The translations under genes and the position numbers were made by a program. From Patella vulgata (lineage: Eukaryota; Mollusca; Gastropoda; Patellidae), in contig NC_065881.2 in assembly GCF_932274485.2 (NCBI RefSeq), forward strand, positions 12,992,613 to 13,056,612: DNA of 64,000 bases, written 5' to 3'. Shown piece by piece: positions 21,480-32,700 of this stretch. Under the pieces are notes generated by a model. It saw only the letters and a program-made list of their open reading frames with translations. It did not search any database and was not told the origin of the DNA. Positions within the stretch are counted from its first letter, which is position 1. The number at the start of each line of letters is the position of its first letter.

Positions 21480-21765
21480 CTTATAAAGCCAGATGACTAT
21501 GTAAACATATCTGCAAACCTAGATGACTATATAGATGACTATGTAACCACATGTGTAAACCTAGATGACTGACCTATACGTAAACCAAGATGACTATGTA
21601 AAAATATGTGTAAACCTAGATGATTGACCTACATGTTAACCAAGATGACAATGTAAAAATACGTGTAAACCTAGATGACTGATCTATATGACTATGTAAA
21701 CCTATGCGTAACCTACCTGAGTATGTAAACCTATTATGTAAAACCAGATGACTAGCCTAGCAGAT
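21480..21765. repeat. Degenerate tandem repeat rich in CTAGATGACTATGTAAAC
   Basis: CTAGATGACT or a close variant recurs every 25-50 bp, about ten times, with variable spacers. Confidence 0.7.
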
Positions 21766-22099
21766 CCTCACCTTTAAGATCTACAACTGTAGTACAAGTG
21801 ATCATAAGTCACAGGTGGTTGAACAGTCGGAAATATCAGCTAAAAACCATTTTGTGCTCTTGTAGCTATGTGAATTGTCAATAAACAGTTAGAAGAGATT
21901 TTTTAAAAAGAATTTATAGCATTTAAGGTTTAAGCCAGCCCACAAAAAGCATAATGTAAGTTATTTTTCATATTCTCTCTCTAAAGAAGTCTGTCAACCG
22001 ATTTCGTTTCGCGTATTCCTTTAATTACTCATATCTTTTTGTAGGAATTTGTTTTGTTTTTTTAAAACAATATTTTTATTCATTAAATCTGAATTTGGA

Positions 22100-23650
22100 T
22101 TGGGAAACAGGCTATGCCTATGTGTAACCCCTCTCTCTGATTTAGATACATGTATACATTATAAATATTTACAAACATACATACATAATTACATAAATAT
22201 AGAGCATATATGATACATCATGGATAATATAGAGACTTAGATGATTATACAGAGTGCAGGGCTTGGAATGACTTAAGAGTTGTTTATGGAGATTTAAATC
22301 TTTTTGATAAGAAAATAAATTGTTGGACTTCTTGGAAAATAAGTGTGTTTATATCTGGACTAAGTTTTGTTGACCCATACAACAGACAACTGATTGTTTT
22401 ATGATTATGTTAAGGTTATGGATTGTCCGTGTTCGGTATCTTCGAATTTGTGACCACAGAGACAAGCAGGGCTATCATCGACGTGTCTGAGGAATTTATT
22501 GCCTTGTAGGTTCGAGCAGCATAATCTTAGTTTACAGTGGATTATTTGTAATTTTCGTATCCCTGTATAGTAATATGATGGCACTATGGTATCTAATTTA
22601 TTTAGTGAATTTCCAAAGATAGCAAGGTAATTTCAACGTTAAGTTTGTTCCATTCTAGTATACTGGAAGGGATGAAGGACTAAATAATCACTGCACCCAT
22701 CCCAGATAATATCAGCATAATCAAAGTGTGGAAGGATAAAAGAAGAGTATATTATGTTTAAAGATTTTCTATTTAATCGATATTTTAGAGAACGAAGGCA
22801 ATTTACTAGTTTGGATACTTTGCTTACAATGCTATCTATATTATTATTCCATTTACAGTTAGTTTGAAAGATTAGACCTAGATGTTTATGTTCACTTACT
22901 TCTTTGATTTGTACCTGGTTCATAAATAATGGTGGGTTAATTATGTGGGGTTTAGTAGTATTAGTCAGTGTCTCTGTTTTTAGGGGGTTAAAAGTTACCA
23001 GCCATGTCTCAGCCCAATTTCTGATTCGATTTAAGTCATCGTTAATGGTAGCAGCACTTGCCTCTGGGTCTTCAATTTTTAAGTATAAAGAGGTATCGTC
23101 AGCAAATAATCTAATGTTTGAATTTATATTGTTCACAATATCATTTATGTATATTAAGAATAAAAGAGGGCCTAGTACAGACCCCTGTGGAAAACAAGCA
23201 GGGATGCTTCTGGGGTCCGAGGAGGTGCCACTGATGGTTACACATTGTTGTCTATTTTTTAAATAATCTACGAACCAGAGCATCCAGCTTGTGACAGAGT
23301 ACGGCATGCCAAACCCTGTCAAAGGCCTTGCTGATGTCACAGAAGACTATTCTAGTATATTGATGTTGTCAATGGCTCGACAGAAGAAGTGTGTTAGGTC
23401 GATTAGTTGAAATATGGTAGAATCACCAGGAAGAAAGCCACCCTGGACAGGTGTTAGTATTGAGTTATCTCTAAGGAAGTTAAAGACATGTTTGTGGATG
23501 ATTTTTTCAAAAATTTTGACTTATACTTAAGAGGGAGATTAGTCTATAATTACTACAATCGTTGGGAGAGCCTTTTTTGAATATAGCAATCACGTGTTTG
23601 GTACAATGTGTAGATCTAATGATAGTTTAAAAAGTTGGCAAAGTGGATGA
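22100..23650 (-). mobile_element. Non-LTR retrotransposon (LINE), 5' truncated and damaged
   Basis: Minus-strand frames give consecutive parts of a LINE reverse transcriptase: AIFKKGSPNDCSNYRLISLL near 23.55 kb, then a damaged block with LTPVQGGFLPGDST, then the long frame 22639-23340 with PQGSVLGPLLFLIYINDI and the catalytic FADDTSLY. Downstream, near 22.45-22.6 kb, comes a C-terminal zinc-like region with LQIIHCKLRLCCSNLQGNK and DDSPACLCGHKFED. The layout fits the Jockey/CR1-like group without endonuclease. Several frame breaks lie upstream of the catalytic block. An element of this kind could have supplied the machinery for the SINEs, but its 3' end does not obviously match theirs. Confidence 0.85.
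22639..23340 (-). pseudogene. Reverse transcriptase core of the LINE, partial
   Basis: An uninterrupted frame of 233 codons contains RT motifs from the palm (PQGSVLGPLLF; FADDT with the two catalytic Asp) to the thumb (LGLIFQTNCKWNNNIDSIV; LPHFDYADIIWDG). It copies element RNA into DNA at a nicked target. A normal LINE ORF2 is three to four times longer, so this is a remnant: the 5' endonuclease part is missing and the fingers domain lies in other frames upstream. Confidence 0.88.
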
Positions 23651-24535
23651 CTGATTTCTTTTGAGATGTATTTTAGGAATTTGTTTGTTGTAAATTGGAT
23701 GATGATGGTGTGTGTGTGTGGAGGGTGGGGGTATTATTTCATAATTTTTTCTCCATGTTTAGGATGGTTATTGTTATATCCTCGCCATCTGTGCCAATAT
23801 CGATTGATGTTACCTTGTGTTATCATTCAAGCCCAACCTGCCTACATTTTATTTGTTGATCCGCTTGGATTATTTTCAAATTTGTATCTGTATTTCAAAT
23901 TATATAATCAATATCGAAAAGAGACACACTGGGATAACTACCTATTACCGTGCATAGAACCCATGTGGAAAGGCAAGATCGAATACTGATAATTATAATG
24001 GCTGCGCTGTTTTAATATTTAATAAGGATACGCGACATGCTAAATTAACAAGTAATACATAACGTATTTAAACAATCAAGGATTGATTATATATTTGTCT
24101 CAAAAGATTTAATTCCTCTTGGCTTAAACAGTTATATTACGTGCATGTAAACATATTAATAAAGTAGAAAGGGGACCCGGGGGATGGATAGAACAACGGA
24201 TTATTGATGGACCCTGAGTATATTCAAGAGTCCGTAAAAGTCAACTTGTTCAATGACAACTCCTTCATGTTTTGGGGACAATCTTAAGTATAAGATAAAA
24301 CAAAAGTATAAGATAAAACAAAAGTATATATTATTCTGAAAAGAAAAACAAGATAGTGAAGGATGGATATTGGAAACTACAGAATGAATTAAACAAATTG
24401 TATTCGTATAAGTGTAAGTCAGAAGCAGTAAACAATTGAATTTTAGCAGTGGAAGTATCTAAATGTGAACAACTGAGATGTAAGGGGTCTGTTCTCCGAT
24501 CGAAATCATATAATTCTGTAGAATCCGTTATGTGC
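23651..24535. other. Intergenic, no gene seen
   Basis: AT-rich. A frame at 23666-23989 has no conserved domain. Short direct repeats of AAGTATAAGATAAAACAA occur near 24288. Confidence 0.4.
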
Positions 24536-24538
24536 ACT

Positions 24539-24917
24539 GGGGATCACGTGGCTAAGTGGGTAAGACGCTAGCTCGCTAGCCTGGAGGTCGGGTGTTCGAT
24601 CCCTGCATTGGCCGAGAAAGTTCATCCAGATTTTCCGGCGTGGTTCTCCCTTGTCAGTGATGCAGGACGGAGGGGCTGACAAGGATAGCTGTCTAGTCGT
24701 TCGGATGGGACGAAAAACCGAGGTCCCGTGTACACATTGGCGTGCAAGTAAAAGATCCCTTGGCAGTTGGAATTCGATATAAGAGTAGGCCGTAGTGCCG
24801 CTGTCCGGGCAAAATTTCCCCCATAGCACACTGTACGGCGTATGCCCGTCTTCATTAGCCCAGGTTAGGAGCAGAACAGTAGGACGTTAAACCCCATTTC
24901 ATTTCATTTCATTTCGA
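24539..24917 (+). repeat. SINE-A, full length, reference copy with target duplication
   Basis: The tRNA-like head contains an A-box (GTGGCTAAGTGGGTAAG) and a B-box (GTGTTCGATCCCTG). The body is about 280 bp, then AGTAGGACGTTAAACCCCAT and four ATTTC units. The 10-bp direct repeat TATGTGCACT flanks it at 24529-24538 and 24918-24927, which fits insertion by LINE target-primed reverse transcription. The intact promoter boxes suggest a young copy. Confidence 0.95.
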
Positions 24918-24984
24918 TATGTGCACTAGGTATTTTCTTGAGATAACATCAAATGGCGGAGACACACTAAATACCAGCGAAGCC

Positions 24985-25760
24985 ATATTACACCAGTGAC
25001 AACTAATGAAAACAAAAATCTTCAATTTATTGAGACGTCGTAATCTGTTATTATTCGGTAAGAGTATTTTTATAAACACTTTATGCTTATCTAAAATATG
25101 GTACCCTTTAAGAGTACTAAGTATACCCGAGTGGGCAAGGCTAAAAATACATTTAGGCATTCGCAATTTTCTCTGGAATGGCAAACCTTAGTTCCCAAAT
25201 GTCTGTTGGTCTTAACATTCCTGATATAACGCTTAGAAAATACGCTTTTAGATTGTAGTGAACTAAACAAATATCTTGTCTCAAAAGGGGATATTTGGAC
25301 TTCGTTTATGAAGTTCTTCTTAACTAAATACCCAAATTTAAAACTATCGCATAAAGGGCCTGACAGATGATGCTTTTAAACATGAAAAGAAAATAACCAA
25401 ACAATATAAACAAATTGTATCATCCTTACCCAGGGACTGGGTTGATATTATAAATACCAATTCCTACAGTGGTCAACCCCCTTCTAATCTATATATCGAA
25501 GTTTAAGACGGGACTCAACTCCAGATTATAAATTTCTCATGAACAGTCTGCTATGATATTCTTAGGAATAAATATGTACCCACAGGAATGGCAAAATGGG
25601 TTCCGAGAGGATTCAAAGAGGATACGACATTACAAACTGGATTGAAACAAGGGGATCTATTAACTTTAATCTAAAAGCACAGCCATGATAGAAAATGATT
25701 ATAAAATTGTACACCATGTAATATGGACTAATGAAAAGCTGTAATACTATAGGGGTTATT
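24985..25760 (+). mobile_element. LINE 3' fragment of L1/Tx1-like type, heavily decayed
   Basis: Successive plus-strand frames read RNLLLFGKSIFINTLCLSKI and PEWARLKIHLGIRNFLWNGK (25006-25191), then GLNIPDITLRKYAFRL, GDIWTSFMKFFLTKYPNL, LPRDWVDIINTNSYSG and KIVHHVIWTNEKL. These follow the order of the post-RT region of L1/Tx1-type LINEs. At least five frame breaks separate them. It is unrelated to the LINE at 22-23.6 kb. Confidence 0.6.
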
Positions 25761-26314
25761 TTAGTTCTATGAAAGGTGCCCTGTTTAATATATTGAACAA
25801 ATGGGCGACAGCGATAAATGGGTTAAGTAGGTATTTTGCAAGATTCAACTTTCTTAGACTAACTCACAGACAGTTCCTACCACCATCAGTTGCTGTAAGT
25901 AGGGTACTATCGTCCAGTCATCTCGTACATAGATTAGTCCAATTAAATAGAATAATATTGAAGTAACACGGTGCCAATACCAAACACTTACCCCAAACTG
26001 GTTCCCGCCCTAATAGCAGACACATCTATACTTTCTACATTATCAGAAAGAGCGAGGTTAAATTTCCCTTCAGACATCATGTGGGCTTCCTAGTGAGACG
26101 AACCGTTAGCCGCCTCGGCTTACAGGCTTGGCGAGGACGTCACGCAGGGTTCTTTGGACGTACCTGCAGCCTCTGGCTGGGATAGAGACAATGTAGTGTT
26201 TCAGCTGTTAGGTCTGAGTTCTAGGCTTGTTAACCTGTATATATTATAATAATAACTATTAATGTACTATCATAGATGTTGTACTGTTCTGTATTTCATA
26301 TATAAAACTGGATA
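25761..26314. other. Unassigned DNA between the LINE fragment and the MULE
   Basis: A frame at 25769-25966 (KWATAINGLSRYFARFNFL) might extend the LINE but matches no domain I know. The rest shows no gene. Confidence 0.35.
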
Positions 26315-27225
26315 ATTCCCACGAAGGCGCAGTTATTGACTGTAACGGATTACAGGAGGTCGTTCTCGACGCCTTCGTGGGAATCCAGCTTTTAGGGCTT
26401 AAAATGGATTAAAAATGTAACAATGGAGTTATAGATTGTTATGATAAGAATTTACACTTTCATAATCCCTAATATGACTAATTAACTAACATTTTAACAA
26501 TTTGGCATAGGGCTCTTAGAATTAAAACAAATTAATTTAATTTCGCCAAATAAGACACCCTGTCTAAATACTCGACTAAAGTTAATTCCTCTTCTTCGCG
26601 TCTTCTTTTTTATTCCTGGAGCTGACTTTGGATTTGGGCATATTTATGTCTCTTCCCTGGTGGTTCGTGTCCCCCTGCATACTGTACATACTGTACAATT
26701 CTAATTTCATTAATATTTTGCCCTTGCTGTAAAAATGCGATCATTTCAAAAACATTCGGAAGAGCTTTAACAACTAGCTTCTTGATTCTTGAATGCCATA
26801 CTTCCAGAGTGTTGTTGGTTCTGTGTTCCCCTGTGTGGTAGTGGTTCCACTGATGAGTAGCATATTCACCCTCTCCCATTGCTTTGTTACGCAGTCGGCC
26901 AATTCAGTTATTTTTGGATCTGATTGAGAGTGACCGATTGATTATGTGAACACTACTTGGATGATATGATAATATTCATCAGTAGTTGCCAATTGGTGAT
27001 TAAGATTCATATTCAATATTTGGATGATTTGATGATTTTCATCATTAGTTGCCAATTGGTGACTAAAATTCAGAGTGCACATAAATTCATTAAATCTTTA
27101 ACACCGTTAATTGGGTCCTCATAACAACATGCCTCTCTTCAAACGAAAGCCGACAAGTCGATATCTGCGCCTTCGTGAGAAAGAATAATTTTGGTCACGC
27201 TCTGTAACGGCGCTGTCGTGGGAAT
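26315..27225 (-). mobile_element. Short MULE-like (Mutator) DNA transposon with hairpin-forming left end
   Basis: Both ends start ATTCCCACGA followed by AGGCGCAGTTA (left) or CAGCGCCGTTA (right, read inward). The left 70 bp is itself an inverted repeat: ATTCCCACGAAGGCG is answered by CGCCTTCGTGGGAAT at 26370-26384. The right end also contains an inward GCGCCTTCGTGAGAA. Between them is a fragment of MULE-type transposase and a direct duplication of GCCAATTGGTGA-containing sequence (about 26.95-27.08 kb). No clear target duplication was found. Confidence 0.65.
26610..26879 (-). pseudogene. C-terminal fragment of a MULE/FLYWCH-type transposase
   Basis: The frame reads WNHYHTGEHRTNNTLEVWHS, then RIKKLVVKALPNVFEMIAFL and a Gln-rich end. 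RTNN-x-E-x-WH followed by a PN-x(2-3)-I-x(2)-L helix is typical of the region after the MULE transposase core in animal proteins linked to FLYWCH fingers. The catalytic DDE part and the zinc finger are missing, so this copy cannot move by itself. Confidence 0.6.
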
Positions 27226-27506
27226 ACACCATAAATATAGTTATATAAACACAGTGTTCTAGAGTTAATTGATCATATACACAACGTGGAAGTTGGAATT
27301 AATTCACCTATTTAACAACACCGTAGTGTCACTTAGCTGTACAATATCGGTAAAATAGATTCGCCATGTTGTACATGATGTAAAAATGTTTATAATGTAA
27401 ATAATGTTATAGCAGATATAGAACACATCATTTTGCTTTAGCCTCTAAGAATTAGTTCAATCAATTATTTCCGTTTCCTTTAAAGAGACAGGGTTGCACG
27501 ATGCAC

Positions 27507-27555
27507 AGTTTAAATGAAATGGGGTTTAACGTCCTACTATTTTAGATCAAATTGC
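27507..27555 (-). repeat. Very short SINE-A tail fragment
   Basis: AAATGAAATGGGGTTTAACG and TCCTACTATTTTAGATC: only about 45 bp of the 3' end was copied. Confidence 0.6.
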
Positions 27556-27747
27556 ACATAGGTATCATTATATTATTTATATTTGATATTTTTTGAATAA
27601 ATTATGGTCGCGTGTTCGATCCCTGCATTGGCCGAGATAGTTCATCGGGATTTTCCAACGTGGTTTACCCTTGTCATTAGTGCAGGGTGGGACGATAAAA
27701 CCGAGGTCCCTTGTATATGTTGGCGTGCAGGTAAAAGATCCCTTAGA

Positions 27748-27999
27748 GAGAGAGAGAGAGAGGTGGGTTTAACGTCCACTCGGCACAAACTAGGTCATTT
27801 CGGGACTAACACATGGTTCAATTTTATTTCAATAATTCGATTGCGCGGAGAAAACCCACGAGGTCGGACAGGCGACCCTACTCCTTGTCACGTACAACCG
27901 GAAATCGAAACCCGCCAGTTGATTCAATGACAGACCGTATGATACAGCGCAGCGCGCACGTGCTAACCATTCGGCCACCCCCCCCTCCCCCAAAAAAAG
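27748..27999 (-). repeat. SINE-B inserted in SINE-A, target duplication GATCCCTTAGA
   Basis: The direct repeat GATCCCTTAGA is at 27737-27747 and 28000-28010. The copy has the GA tail, full body and tRNA-like head (GGAAATCGAAACCCG; GCTAACCATTCGGCCACC). The host sequence is the AAAAGATCCCTT block of the outer SINE-A. Confidence 0.92.
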
Positions 28000-28131
28000 G
28001 ATCCCTTAGAAGTTGGAATTCGATATAAGAGAAGGCCATTTTATATAGTGCCGATGCCCGGGCAACATTTATGTCATATGCCCGTCTTCATTAGCAACAT
28101 TTATGTCATATGCCCGTCTTCATTAGCCCAG

Positions 28132-28493
28132 GGGAGCCACAGTGGCTAGGTGGGTAAGGCGCTGGCTCGCTAGCCTGGAGGTCGGGTGTTCGATCCCTGC
28201 ATTGGCCGAGAAAGTTCATCCCGATTTTCCGACTTGGTTTCCCCTTGTCAGTGATGCAGGACGGAGGGCCTGACAAGGACAGCTGTCTAGTCCTTCGGAT
28301 GAGACGAAAAACCGAGGTCCCGTGTAAACATTGGAATGCACGTAAAAGATCCCTTGACAGTTGGAATTCGATATAAGAGTAGGCGATAGTGCCGCTGCCC
28401 GGGCAAAATTTCTCTCATAGCACACTATGGCGTATGCCCGTCTTCATTAGCCCAGTATAGGAGCAGAACAGTAGGACGTTAAACCCGATTTCA
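28132..28493 (+). repeat. SINE-A, full length, inserted in an older SINE-A
   Basis: Head GGAGCCACAGTGGCTAGGTG, B-box GTGTTCGATCCCTG and the complete body. Flanks CTTCATTAGCCCAG (28118-28131) and CTTCATTAGTCCAG (28494-28507) are a 14-bp target duplication differing at one base. The right flank continues the older copy's tail. Confidence 0.9.
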
Positions 28494-28977
28494 CTTCATT
28501 AGTCCAGTCGGTGCAGAACCGTAGGACGTTAAACCCCATTTTATTTCATTTCTTTTTAGTAATTGAACATTCTGTAACACATAACAGTTCTATGGATAAC
28601 AATCACTATATTATACTCATACAAAAATATGGAACTAACGCACGGGACCCCATCTGTTCCAAGAACTCTTGCATCTTTACAAAGGAAGTGTCGGGGTTCA
28701 TCCCGTATCTGCTTTGCGTAAGGCACACCCGGGGTCCATTTTGGCCATACTGTATCTCTTATGCTACCTCTAGCAACCTTAGGACGCAAGGCGCATCCAG
28801 AGCTCAAAGAACCGGTCCTGTATCTCACATGTTAAGTCTTGCAACCTTAGTGCGTAAGTCGCGCCCGAGGCCCATATTGACCGATCCTGTATCGTGTGTA
28901 CATAGCGCGGTAATACGATCGTTCGTTCATTTCTGGTATTAAATTGTTTTATTTCAAGTAAATGTATAACAATAAAA

Positions 28978-29222
28978 GAGGGGGTGGGGGAGTGGCCGAA
29001 TGGTTCAAAGCGTACGCGTTAAATCACAATGTCTGTCATTCAGTCAGGTGGTATGCCAAGGAGTAGGGTCGCCTGTCCTCCTACCCATACGCACAAAAGA
29101 ATTATTGATATGAAATTGAACCATGCTCCCGAAACAACCTTGTTGGTGTCGAGCGGACGTTAACACACACATACACACCCACACACACACACACACGCAC
29201 ACGCTCTATCTCTCTCTCTTTA
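28978..29222 (+). repeat. SINE-B copy with CA and CT tails
   Basis: Head GGGGAGTGGCCGAATGGTTC, a shortened middle and GTCGAGCGGACGTTAAC, then ACACAC and CTCTCT tracts. Confidence 0.8.
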
Positions 29223-29465
29223 AATAAATTGACATTTAAACTGTTCCACGGTGTGAATAAATATCATTTCGTTATTGAGTAATATTGATATATTTAACGT
29301 CAAAAAGGCACGTATGGGATCCACCCCAAATCGATGTTCTGATGTCGCCGATCCCGACATTGACATAAGCGGCTTTACGTTTGATTTTAATCTTTATTTT
29401 AGGATTTATTAGTTGTGTAACGTGGTGTCTGGTGGTACAGGTTTAAAACTTATAAAGCATACTCG

Positions 29466-29750
29466 CCTCGTAGACGACACACGACTACTCTCACACACCA
29501 AGGAAAAAGCGCATCTGCCTCGTAGACGTCACTCACACATGCGAAGGAAGAGGCGCACCAGCTTCGTAGACGTCGCCCCAATATTCTTATAGACGAAAGA
29601 AAAAAACAAGGCACCTGCCTCGTAGACGTCACCGCGCTGCTCAGACACACGAAGGGAAAAGCTCACCTACCTCAAAGACGCCACCACACTACACGAAGGA
29701 AAAAGCACACTTGCCTCGTAGACGTTACATCACTACTCTCAGACACGAAG
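29466..29750 (+). promoter_or_regulatory. Tandem array of CRE-like GACGTCAC motifs before the PAN-GON gene
   Basis: Six units of 44-56 bp begin with (C/T)TCGTAGACG at about 29466, 29518, 29562, 29618, 29670 and 29714. Most continue to GACGTCAC or a near form and an ACACGAAGGAAAAAGC block. GACGTCA is the CREB/ATF half-palindrome. The array ends six bases before the start codon, so it could be a promoter or a repeated 5' UTR. Function is inferred. Confidence 0.5.
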
Positions 29751-29755
29751 AAATA

Positions 29756-32700
29756 ATGGAATTGACCAAATCAAAATTTCAAATATCAGAATGGATTTGC
29801 TGGTTGATGTACTTATCCTACGCAGATGCCTCGGTGTGCGCTGCCGTGAATATGCCGTCTGTTTTAGCCAATACGTCACTGTCAATCGGTGTGTTTGATA
29901 TTCTGCATCCGGGTGGTTTGGCCCTCTGTGCGCGTCAGTGTAAATACAGACGAAGATGTATAACGTTTAATTATAAAGTAAGTACTGATGAATGTCAACT
30001 CAACCAGGAAACTATGGTCGACTTCGCAGCAGATGATATATCGGACGGGTTTTCGTACAGTAATATCGATACGTGGCCAGAGGTAGGTGCACTATTCAAT
30101 GTCCGTATTTGTCTTTAATGTGAAGGCATGGTATAAGAAGCTGTGAAATGTTGTGGAGATTGTGTTTCAAGGTTGCAACATTACCAGGATGTCATTTCAT
30201 CCGTTTTCTACTTCTATATAGATTTCTCTTTTCTAAGCAATGATCCGACTTAAACAGACTTCACGTTGTGTTCATTTTCACCCCATCGCCAATACCAAGT
30301 CTCGGGCTTTCCAGCTAACATGTCTATACCTGTGACATTCAAGTTGCAAATTTCAATGTTCGTTCAATGTCAATTTGATTTGAGCGAGTTTGTGTCACAA
30401 CCTCTGATTGAACGCTACGTATTTGCAGTAAATGAAGCTAACGTAGCTATACGTTCGGGAATTGTAAAGCAATCTAGTAACGTTCAGATGTTGTAAACCT
30501 CGCAGTTGTTGCTTCAGAAACACGCAGCAATACAAGATAGTGCGAACGTGCTTTTAAACGCTACACACAATTGAAAGCTTACACATCTAAACTACATTGT
30601 TAGGAGCCCCCTCGTAGCCTAGTAAGAGTCACTCCATGCTCTTCCAAATTATAGTCTGACATTCACGAGCCTTGAACTCGGGCTACATGGTGTCAATTTT
30701 AAGAACTCGGTATGTTGTCCCTCTAAGTCGAAATGATGACTCTGTCAGTCTCCAGGGTTGCGAGCCCTGGCCCACGGCACGGTGGCCTAGCGCTCTACCG
30801 ACAGAGCTATATCATCATCCACGGTCATTATACGATCAGCTGATCGCCTTGCTGATTGCCGATTGCATAGGTTGGAATGCCACAAAGGATATAAACTCGG
30901 AAGGTGTCCCTATATCAATGCTTATACTTGGACGTAATGACCCCCACCTCTCACTCTCCAGTCAATGATCTGAATGATTAATTTGTACAGTGTTGCGTTT
31001 TCATTTACATTGCAGACTCTAGCAGGAGCGTGTGCAGACTTACCATGTACATATCACGAAAGGTGTCAACCGAATCAAAATGGTTATATATGTGAGACGA
31101 TTTACTGTAAGTAAAAATACAATTCCGTTGTATACAAAATAAGATAACTTTAAAACAAAAGGTAGACAGAGCAAAAACTAAACTCTTTGGAGCGTGACCT
31201 GTCTCTTCCCGGCTCGAACGATACCGCGGAGACATTACTCACCGTAACCTGGTTCCCCCAGTCAGCTTGTACACGCTCTTCCCTGACGACATATAATAAG
31301 CCACATCCTCTGCTTTACATTGTAAACGTTAGTGCTTTATGACAGGAAGGGGGGTTGGATGGCCGAATGGGTAACGCGTTCGCGACGCGTTCACGTTGTC
31401 TTATACGGGTTATCATTGAGTCAAGTGGCGTGATTTCGATTTCCCGCTTGTACGTGACAAGGAGTAGGGTCGCCTCTTCAACCTGGTGGGTTTTCTCCGG
31501 GTCCTTGGGTTTTGTCCCTCTGTTAAAGACGCCTACGCGCAAGCGAATTATTGAAACTGAACCATATTTTAGACCAGAAATGACCTAGTTTGTGTCGAGT
31601 GGACGTTACCCCCGCCCCCAACCCTCGATTGTTTATAAAACCTTTTAGAATATAATATACATTAACTTGACGTATTAATGCACGCTAACCGGTGAAGCAA
31701 AGACTCCTTTCTGACCGATTTAAAACAAATCAATTTTAAACCTTTCACTCTATCGATTTTTGATGTTTATTGCTTTTCTCATTTGTTGTTTATAAAACTT
31801 TTAAAATATAATATGCATTAAATTGCTATATTTCAGATGATGTCACGCAAGAATACGAAACTGCTTTAATTGGCTATGTGTTTGACACTGTTGTCGCGAT
31901 CACAGAAACTGACTGCGTTGCAGAATGTTACTATCGTTACGCATGTGTGTCGTTTAACTATGAAACCAATACAAACACGTGTGAACTAAACACGGAAACT
32001 ATGACAACTGATTATTTTTCATATATAGGAAACATGCAGGGTTTTTTGTATAGTAACTTAAACCAATATGATCCAGTAAGTATATCTTAGAGTTTATGGT
32101 GATCACGACATTTGATCCGTTAAAGATACATTATGGAAGATTTGATAAAGAGCTGGCAGTTTTCACTATAATAGTTAAAAACTAGATGATGTAAAGGGGA
32201 TATACGGAAAATGTTAGCCAAATTGCTTCACCCTAAGCCGAGAAAACCTTATATTAAAATCACTATAGCGTCGATTGTTATTGTTACCGCTGTCACGACA
32301 ATTAACAAAGTCTCGATTATCCCTTTTTGCGGTTAATCATCAATGAGCGTTTAACAGCAGATCGGAATCAATTTCAATGAAAATCGGACACATAAGATTG
32401 ATTAGGGTCTTTTCATGTTAATACATGTCTAATTAATAGTTTATATAACATGTCAGGCCTAATTACTTCTTGTGGAGTATATTTTTCTCTATTCATTATA
32501 TAAATGGTGCCCAAAACCATACAATACAAGACTCGTGTACTGATTTTTAACTGTTCATTGTGTCTTACGGCAAAATAACAACATCAATATTGATCGAAAT
32601 TGAACAATACTGAATTCTAATTCATGTTTCTAATTTCCAATATTATGGAAAATATTGAGTTTGAGGTTTAGCCACTTTAATTAGACCAGTATGATCCAGT

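Larger units (their letters stand above)
27604..28552 (+). repeat. Old SINE-A split by two later SINE insertions
   Basis: The outer copy begins with B-box GTGTTCGATCCCTGC at 27609 and its pieces are 27604-27747, 28011-28131 and 28508-28552. A SINE-B (27748-27999) and a complete SINE-A (28132-28493) interrupt it, each with its own target duplication. The middle piece also carries a tandem duplication of TTCATTAGCAACATTTATGT type. Confidence 0.88.

Noticed and set aside
28132-28210. tRNA-like sequences with A and B boxes (also 17.0, 24.5 and 47.8 kb)
   Set aside because: They are heads of SINE-A or SINE-B. They cannot fold into a full cloverleaf and run on into the SINE body.
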